Origin: Colwellia sp.
GTDB lineage: Bacteria; Pseudomonadota; Gammaproteobacteria; Enterobacterales; Alteromonadaceae
Length of the DNA stretch: 64,000 nt
Reading direction: 5' to 3'
Assembly (NCBI GenBank): GCA_013215295.1
Contig: JABSOZ010000003.1
Location: 62,001-126,000 of the forward strand
Below the pieces are notes generated by a model. It did not search any database. It saw only the letters and a list, made by a program, of their open reading frames with translations, and was not told the DNA's origin. Within the stretch, counting starts at the first letter, position 1. Every line of letters starts with the position of its first letter. A program made the position numbers and the translations under genes. Shown in pieces: positions 59,395-64,000 of the stretch.

Positions 59395-60093
59395 TTAATT
59401 TTCACTAGTTATTCTATCTTTTTTTATTGATGAAGCCAGCTTATATAAAATCCTTATATTTCTTGTTTTATCTTTTGCTTTAGGATTTTGACAGCGTTCA
59501 ACTATTTGATTTAGTAAAGGCGTCAAATTCTCTGCTTCATTTTCTATTCTTGCATTAGGTTGCTTTTTATTTTCAAGAAGTAGCTCAAAAAGTACCGCAA
59601 TATATTCAAGGTTGTTTTTTACTTTTGTTGGACCCCATTCGAATTTTGATTCATCAGACTCTTTTGATGCATGAGGGAAGTGTGTTGAAATATCTATTTC
59701 CAAAATGTCATCGGCCCATTTGATCGCACTTTCAATAGTGACTCTTATTTTATTGCATTCCGTAGTATCAATTTGTTCAATTATTAACTTGACACTTTTA
59801 CTATTACTATTGAGATCAGCCCTGATTTTTTTAAAAATTGATTCAATTTCTTTTTTAGCAGTTATGACACTATTCTCTGTTGGCTTAACCTCAATTATTT
59901 CTCCCTCAGATGTTTTTGAATTAAGTTTTTTTGCTGCTATTGCTACTAAGTTAAGTTGTATGAGTTTTCCATAATTAATATTATTATCATGGAGATTCCA
60001 GAATATCTCAGCACCTGCCAATTCACATGCGGATAATAGTGCTAAAGAATCTACACATATTGAATACTTTAACTTTTCATCTTGATTTGCCAT
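59395..60093 (-). CDS. hypothetical protein
   Basis: A 232-residue soluble, mostly helical protein, rich in Lys, Glu and Asn. There is no recognisable domain; the segment KEIESIFKKIRADLNSNSK suggests a coiled coil. It sits between the VapE helicase gene (110 bp) and a 73-residue gene. Its AT content is higher than that of the flanking integrase and VapE genes. Confidence 0.65.
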   Translation of the reverse strand: MANQDEKLKYSICVDSLALLSACELAGAEIFWNLHDNNINYGKLIQLNLVAIAAKKLNSKTSEGEIIEVKPTENSVITAKKEIESIFKKIRADLNSNSKSVKLIIEQIDTTECNKIRVTIESAIKWADDILEIDISTHFPHASKESDESKFEWGPTKVKNNLEYIAVLFELLLENKKQPNARIENEAENLTPLLNQIVERCQNPKAKDKTRNIRILYKLASSIKKDRITSEN

Positions 60094-60182
60094 CTATTAG
60101 TTTTTCTTTTTTCTGCCGAGTCGACCTGCAACAATAGCCCGAACATCCATGTTCAAGCAACTGTGATCTTTTACTCGTGTGT

Positions 60183-60404
60183 CTATAGATCCACACCAAG
60201 CTTATTACGCTTTCTTTTCAAGTAACTCATCAAATACCTTTCTAGCTCACCCTCTGGGTAATCATCGAACTCACTATCAAGTATTTGAATTGCCGCTTGC
60301 TCATATAAATTATACATTTCTTGCGGTGATAAGCCGTCCTGTGAAACAACCATTACAGCTTTCTCCAGACGTGATCCTACCTCCGATATTTTACGGATAA
60401 TCAT
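60183..60404 (-). CDS. small hypothetical protein
   Basis: A 73-residue soluble protein (MIIRKISEVGSRLEKAVMVV to LMSYLKRKRNKLGVDL) with a clear GGAG six bases before its ATG. It follows a short membrane-peptide gene by 14 bp and belongs to the resolvase transcription unit. Unknown family. Confidence 0.62.
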   Translation of the reverse strand: MIIRKISEVGSRLEKAVMVVSQDGLSPQEMYNLYEQAAIQILDSEFDDYPEGELERYLMSYLKRKRNKLGVDL

Positions 60405-60418
60405 AGTTATCTCCTGAC

Positions 60419-60589
60419 TTATTTAGATTTGAATTTATGGAAACCGTAATAAACTACAGCCGCTATAACGAGTGCCAATACAGCTTGTTTGGGAAAGCAA
60501 TACAGAAGTAATGCTACGACGACCGCTTGTTGGGCTTTCTTTGGGCCTATCAATAGTAATATTGCTGAAACCACCATGAGACTAAGCAT
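60419..60589 (-). CDS. 56-residue hydrophobic membrane peptide
   Basis: A short frame encodes MLSLMVVSAILLLIGPKKAQ then QAVVVALLLYCFPKQ and a second hydrophobic helix (AVLALVIAAVVYYGF), ending HKFKSK. It has an excellent AAGGAGG seven bases before the ATG at 60589, and overlaps the resolvase 3' end by 8 bp, so it is likely translated by coupling. Two membrane helices with a Lys-rich tail resemble holin- or toxin-like peptides; that is inference. Confidence 0.65.
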   Translation of the reverse strand: MLSLMVVSAILLLIGPKKAQQAVVVALLLYCFPKQAVLALVIAAVVYYGFHKFKSK

Positions 60590-61265
60590 GTGCATTCCTC
60601 CTTATACGACTGACTATCGGCACCGAAAACCTTCCACCTCGGGCTGTTTGCAGGCCACGATTGTTCAACTCGTCCGCTATGGCTTTGCATGTAGTGATGT
60701 TTTCAGTTTGCTCAAGGTGTTCAATGACTTTGATTATCTTAGATTGCCATTGAGCCTGCTCAGTTATTCGTTTCGTGTTTGCCGAACTCACGTCACGGTT
60801 TCGCTGTATGGCCAGTAATGGATTGCCCATTTTTACGCCTCGCTTTATTGCTTCCTGCATTGCCTGTGTAGTTCTCACCGATATCATCCTTGCTTCATGC
60901 TCGGCCATTGCAGCCAATATATGGATAGTAAGGTTATCTATCTCTGGTAGGTCACATAGTTTGAACTTGATGCCACGCTTTTGTAGACTGGTGACGAAAT
61001 GTAAATCACGTGACAACCTATCTAACTTGGCTACCAGTAATGTTGCATTGGACAGCTCTGCATAGTCAGCCGCTTTCGTGAATTCAGGTCTATCAGGACG
61101 TTTACCACTTTCGACCTCCATAAATTCAGCCACTAACTCACCGCCGAATTGTTGTAGGAAATCACAGACTGCTTGTTTCTGCGCATCAAGGCCAAGCCCT
61201 GAACGACCCTGCTTTTGTGTACTTACCCGAAAGTAAGCGACATACCGTTGTTTTGAAATATTCAT
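60582..61265 (-). CDS. serine recombinase (resolvase/invertase)
   Basis: A 227-residue small serine recombinase. The nucleophile is Ser15 in YFRVSTQKQ; SGLGLDAQKQ, LLVAKLDRLSRDLHFVTSL and AAMAEHEARMISVRTTQAMQ follow. The C-terminal part contains a helix-turn-helix-like segment (ITTCKAIADELNNRGLQTARG). The start at 61265 gives the normal family N-terminus, and AGGAG lies ten bases before it. It may resolve element multimers or invert DNA. A second recombinase besides the integrase suggests a composite element. Confidence 0.9.
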   Translation of the reverse strand: MNISKQRYVAYFRVSTQKQGRSGLGLDAQKQAVCDFLQQFGGELVAEFMEVESGKRPDRPEFTKAADYAELSNATLLVAKLDRLSRDLHFVTSLQKRGIKFKLCDLPEIDNLTIHILAAMAEHEARMISVRTTQAMQEAIKRGVKMGNPLLAIQRNRDVSSANTKRITEQAQWQSKIIKVIEHLEQTENITTCKAIADELNNRGLQTARGGRFSVPIVSRIRRNAHA

Positions 61266-61374
61266 TGTGAGTGGACTCCTAGGCCCCAAATAGCGGACAC
61301 GACTATGCCTACGCATGATGACGCATTTCGCTAAAGGGACCCTTTGGGTTATGTGAAGTTGTTATTGGATGGGG

Positions 61375-61839
61375 TTATGATTTTTCTTGAAGCTTCTCGG
61401 CTAACGCTTTGAGTTTGGCTTCTTTCAATACCTCACGTTCAGCAATTTCATCGGGCAAGCTGACTTTGCTTTTGACGAGCTTTTGCATAGTTTTAGTGAA
61501 CGCTGATAGGTCGCCTAAAGTGTGTAGTCGTTTGGTTTCTTTGAAGGGCAGTAATAGTGATTCTGTTTTAAGTGCCGCTGCAAGGAACCCTGCATTGTTA
61601 GCACTCTTGGATTTGAATAGGGGTGTTAAGGCGGTTGCGTTGAAGTTGCTATCTGCTGGCAAGCATTCAGTTATATCGTTGAGGCTTATCCATTCATGTG
61701 AGAAGAAACCGCCTCCTGCGTTATCTGTTACACGAAAGTAATATTCATCGTCACAATGACCGATGTTGTAGGTTAATGTTTCTTTCTCTGGTGTTGAAAC
61801 TTTACCGCAATTGGTTTTCTTTAGGATGGTGATGTTCAT
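61375..61839 (-). CDS. hypothetical protein
   Basis: A 154-residue soluble protein. The N-terminal half looks like a beta-sheet (LTYNIGHCDDEYYFRVTDNAGGGFFSHEW), the C-terminal half is helical and lysine-rich (LKEAKLKALAEKLQEKS). AGGA lies before the ATG. Unknown family. It is followed by the resolvase gene 109 bp downstream. Confidence 0.65.
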   Translation of the reverse strand: MNITILKKTNCGKVSTPEKETLTYNIGHCDDEYYFRVTDNAGGGFFSHEWISLNDITECLPADSNFNATALTPLFKSKSANNAGFLAAALKTESLLLPFKETKRLHTLGDLSAFTKTMQKLVKSKVSLPDEIAEREVLKEAKLKALAEKLQEKS

Positions 61840-62061
61840 TAGGTATTCCTTTATGGGTTAATTGATTTCCATATAAGATACCGACTTAACCGTAAAGGTG
61901 GTTGGGGTAGTGGAGGGCGACTTGTTAAGTTAACCCTGCTTGTTTCTTTTTAGGTTTTTTGCTGGTGGAGGATTTCAGGTAGTGGAGTAAGAGCAAATTG
62001 AAACCTGAATTTCTGAAATGATCACTAATGCTAATTAGGATTACGTAACGGCCTTAGTCAT

Positions 62062-62778
62062 TTATAGTCCACACACGTCAACTCTATGCCGCATTAGAAA
62101 ATCAAAGTTTGGTTGATCACTCATAGGTGCCTTAAATTTGTTGTTTTTTAACAGGTTACTTATTACTGGATCAGATTTTTTTGATAAAACTATATTGTAA
62201 TCAGAATCCAATCCAAAATACCCTTTATCAAATAGACCATCGTGATGTCGACACAGCAAAATTGCATTCGTTGGGTTCAGGCGATTTTCACTATCCATAG
62301 TCCAGGGAACAATGTGGCTACAAACTAACAAATCACTTTGATGAATATCACAAAAAGCGCATATCCCTGAGTAATTTTCTAATACAATACTTCTTAAAAC
62401 TGACTGACCAATTCGCTGCTTCGTAGTGCGATCTATTTCAGTAATAGCTTTTTGTTCAAAAATTTTATGGTTGTTACTCTTGATAGCTTCCTTTGCTAAT
62501 AATTCAACCTCATTAAACTCTTTAACTTTATAAATTGCTAATCTAAATAGGTCGGAATAATCATCCAAGTTCACTTCATTCTGTAATAGACCTTTATGCT
62601 CTCCTTTAATGCCATAATGGTGAAGGATTTCCATTGCTACAAAACCACCACCTTTCGCTGGGGCTGGTAGCCCAAGGATATTTCGCTGTATAGTCCTGTG
62701 GCTTTCACTATTGATCAAGTAAGCACGTAATACTTTTATAATAATGTCTTCATTAAACTCGTCTAAATATTTCGACAT
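62062..62778 (-). CDS. HNH endonuclease
   Basis: A 238-residue protein with a C-terminal HNH nuclease: ICAFCDIHQSDLLVCSHIVP (CxxC zinc pair, catalytic His in CSHIVPW), NPTNAILLCRHHDGLFDKGYF. The layout matches HNH_2-type restriction enzymes that cut foreign DNA. The N-terminal about 100 residues are probably for DNA recognition (ILGLPAPAKGGGFVAMEILHHYG). It stands before the DUF3800 gene on the same strand, a pairing that suggests defence. Confidence 0.87.
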   Translation of the reverse strand: MSKYLDEFNEDIIIKVLRAYLINSESHRTIQRNILGLPAPAKGGGFVAMEILHHYGIKGEHKGLLQNEVNLDDYSDLFRLAIYKVKEFNEVELLAKEAIKSNNHKIFEQKAITEIDRTTKQRIGQSVLRSIVLENYSGICAFCDIHQSDLLVCSHIVPWTMDSENRLNPTNAILLCRHHDGLFDKGYFGLDSDYNIVLSKKSDPVISNLLKNNKFKAPMSDQPNFDFLMRHRVDVCGL

Positions 62779-62877
62779 GAGGTCTCTATCATATAATGCC
62801 GCATTAAGCAGCTAATAATTGTTGGCTGTATTGTGTAGTTAAACAGATCAAATTGTTAGTAGTCCCGCTTGAACAGC

Positions 62878-63645
62878 TTATATTTCACTTGAATTCACTG
62901 CTTGAATATTATTATTTATTATTATTTGTTTAGTTGCCGGTCTCGCTTTATTCTCTCGAGGAAAATGCCATAAATTGAAACTTTGATTGGGGTAAGTATC
63001 ATAATGAAGTTTGTCCCAACTTAGCATATTTGCCATTTTAATAAATGCAGCCTCTTTAGCTCTAGATAATGTTAGGGCGGGGTTGAGAAATTTCATGTAA
63101 CCAGAATTAACGGCGCCTGTAAGAATATCTACAACTTGTAAACCTAAGTGAGCTTTAGAATCATGCATCTCAACTGTACCAACGGATTTTCTTTTTCCCA
63201 GTTGGGACAACATGTTATTTGCAATAATACCTATAACTTCATCATTTCTTTTATATTTATCACATTTTTGATCGATATAGACGGTCAAGTTAGAGCTGGT
63301 TTGTTGAGCAACCGACTTAACTAATTCTGTGTATGTTTTATAAAATGCTGTTTCACGATTTTTCTTCCAATTGTTGTATTTCCTCTTTTCTACGATTATC
63401 GCATGAAAACAACAATTGCTCTTTAATACCATATTGAGGAGGTCTATACATATGTTCGATTGACCCGCACTATTTTTGATTTTTGACCACTTTAACTCGC
63501 CGACAATTCCCCACTTCTTTTTTAGGTTCAAAACATAGTCATTGAATTCTTCGGTTTTGTCGATAGGTACGCAAAGCAAACCTATCGAGTAACACTTGTC
63601 ACTTCCTGTAGTTCCGCTCTCATCTCCATATACAAGATAATCCAT
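62878..63645 (-). CDS. DUF3800 protein
   Basis: A 255-residue protein of the RNase H-like DUF3800 family. Acidic residues typical of the family are present: YGDESGTTG at the start, VYIDQKCDKYKRND in the middle and HDSKAHLGLQVVDILTGAV near the end. DUF3800 proteins often lie in mobile elements and defence islands. GGAG lies before the ATG. It precedes the HNH gene by about 100 bp. Nuclease activity is inferred from the fold. Confidence 0.85.
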   Translation of the reverse strand: MDYLVYGDESGTTGSDKCYSIGLLCVPIDKTEEFNDYVLNLKKKWGIVGELKWSKIKNSAGQSNICIDLLNMVLKSNCCFHAIIVEKRKYNNWKKNRETAFYKTYTELVKSVAQQTSSNLTVYIDQKCDKYKRNDEVIGIIANNMLSQLGKRKSVGTVEMHDSKAHLGLQVVDILTGAVNSGYMKFLNPALTLSRAKEAAFIKMANMLSWDKLHYDTYPNQSFNLWHFPRENKARPATKQIIINNNIQAVNSSEI

Positions 63646-63675
63646 TACACCGTACTCTCCTTGAAATATAACGCC

Positions 63676-63703
63676 CAGCTAACAGCTAACAGCTAACAGC
63701 TAA
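63676..63703. repeat. heptamer tandem repeat
   Basis: Four exact copies of CAGCTAA, then CAG, just upstream of the DUF3800 gene. Such repeats are prone to slippage and could change promoter spacing. Confidence 0.85.
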
Positions 63704-63746
63704 CAGTAAACTGTTATTTGTCCTTTTAAGCAGCTTATAGGTGAAT

Positions 63747-64000
63747 TTACTGATCACTAGCTTCTTCACAAGCCTTAGATAGTGCAGCAGCTAACAACGC
63801 AATTATATTAATAAATTGCTGCCTTGGTTCCAGTTTTTTATGACTTTTAACTTCAAGCCCCAATTCAGTATGAACGTATAAAGTATTTTGTTGGAGCATT
63901 TGCTTCTCGTTGCTATCAAGAGTTTCATAAAAATTTTTAACATCACTTTTATTTAGTTCATCTCTAAGCTCGTGAGCAAATTTATTTCTTAATTTTCCGA
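63747..64000 (-). CDS. partial hypothetical protein, 3' end only
   Basis: The last 83 codons of a gene that runs off the right edge. It reads GKLRNKFAHELRDELNKSDV then helical sequence to the stop at 63747. The RNKFAHEL segment is a motif of MltR/DUF4145-like proteins found in nuclease or defence contexts. Family assignment is tentative because most of the protein is outside. Confidence 0.6.
   Translation of the reverse strand, partial: GKLRNKFAHELRDELNKSDVKNFYETLDSNEKQMLQQNTLYVHTELGLEVKSHKKLEPRQQFINIIALLAAALSKACEEASDQ

Larger units (their letters stand above)
48847..64000. mobile_element. integrative element in tRNA-Ile2, right end outside the window
   Basis: The left boundary is the tRNA-Ile2 3' fragment. 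To its right are short repeats, a large lipoprotein gene as cargo, a tyrosine integrase, a small partner gene, a VapE-type helicase, a serine resolvase and nuclease genes, nearly all on the minus strand. The restored full tRNA should lie beyond base 64000. The integrase is 7 kb from this junction, so nested or composite insertion is possible. Not P2- or lambda-like: no capsid, terminase or tail genes are seen. Confidence 0.75.

Noticed and set aside
48847-64000. Complete prophage
   Set aside because: No capsid, portal, terminase, tail or lysis genes are seen; only integration, replication and nuclease functions.

Overview
The window reads as the chromosome of an AT-rich marine gammaproteobacterium of the Alteromonadales, most like Colwellia or Thalassotalea. 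This rests on the gene content: an ast arginine-catabolism cluster with a DUF1338 gene, mpl-ubiX, DUF3802, DUF3718 and DUF2780 orphans, a very large TonB-dependent receptor beside a TPR-sulfotransferase, and many Cys-Gly-Gly lipoproteins. The genus is inferred from family knowledge; no search was run.

1-34.2 kb is mostly ordinary core sequence. It holds an alpha/beta hydrolase, a fumarylacetoacetase-fold enzyme, a decayed PAS-GGDEF gene (2.1-3.1 kb), a TonB receptor and TPR-sulfotransferase pair, the astC-astA-astD operon followed by a terminator and DUF1338, HDOD, pabA, a MOSC-ferredoxin fusion, mpl-ubiX, small lipoproteins, an MFS transporter, DUF2780 and a prohibitin-type protein. A LanC-like protein faces a second, shortened SecA (24.6-28.3 kb). 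A FrnE-type DsbA protein, an M28 peptidase, a FadL-type porin and a Tat/lipoprotein FAD oxidase follow.

34.2-39.3 kb is an accessory hotspot of small orphan ORFs and broken genes. A 24-bp repeat (core ATAGAAGACACCCACC) occurs seven times, always in the same orientation. Each copy lies at or just after the 3' end of an ORF, and in several cases it supplies the TAG stop codon. One interval holds a frameshifted 5' fragment of a RAYT (REP-associated tyrosine transposase), and the last copy abuts a 3' fragment of a Fic gene. This cassette-like ORF-repeat array is the most unusual structure here. 39.4-43.5 kb carries an FHA protein overlapping a membrane Ser/Thr kinase with TPRs. It is followed by a DUF6765-type protein, a PKD-domain lipoprotein with a HELGH metalloprotease motif, and recX.

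At 48,847-48,891 lies a 45-nt 3' piece of tRNA-Ile2 (CAU anticodon) with its own terminator but no 5' half. This is the classic scar of an integrative element. Everything from there to the right edge fits one element, or nested elements, whose other end is outside the window. Contents are six ACCGAA repeats beside the junction, a 2047-residue PKD/FG-GAP lipoprotein as cargo, a tyrosine integrase with a small overlapping partner, a VapE-type helicase, a serine resolvase coupled to a short membrane peptide, and HNH and DUF3800 nucleases of the kind seen in defence loci. From the integrase onward all genes run on the minus strand.
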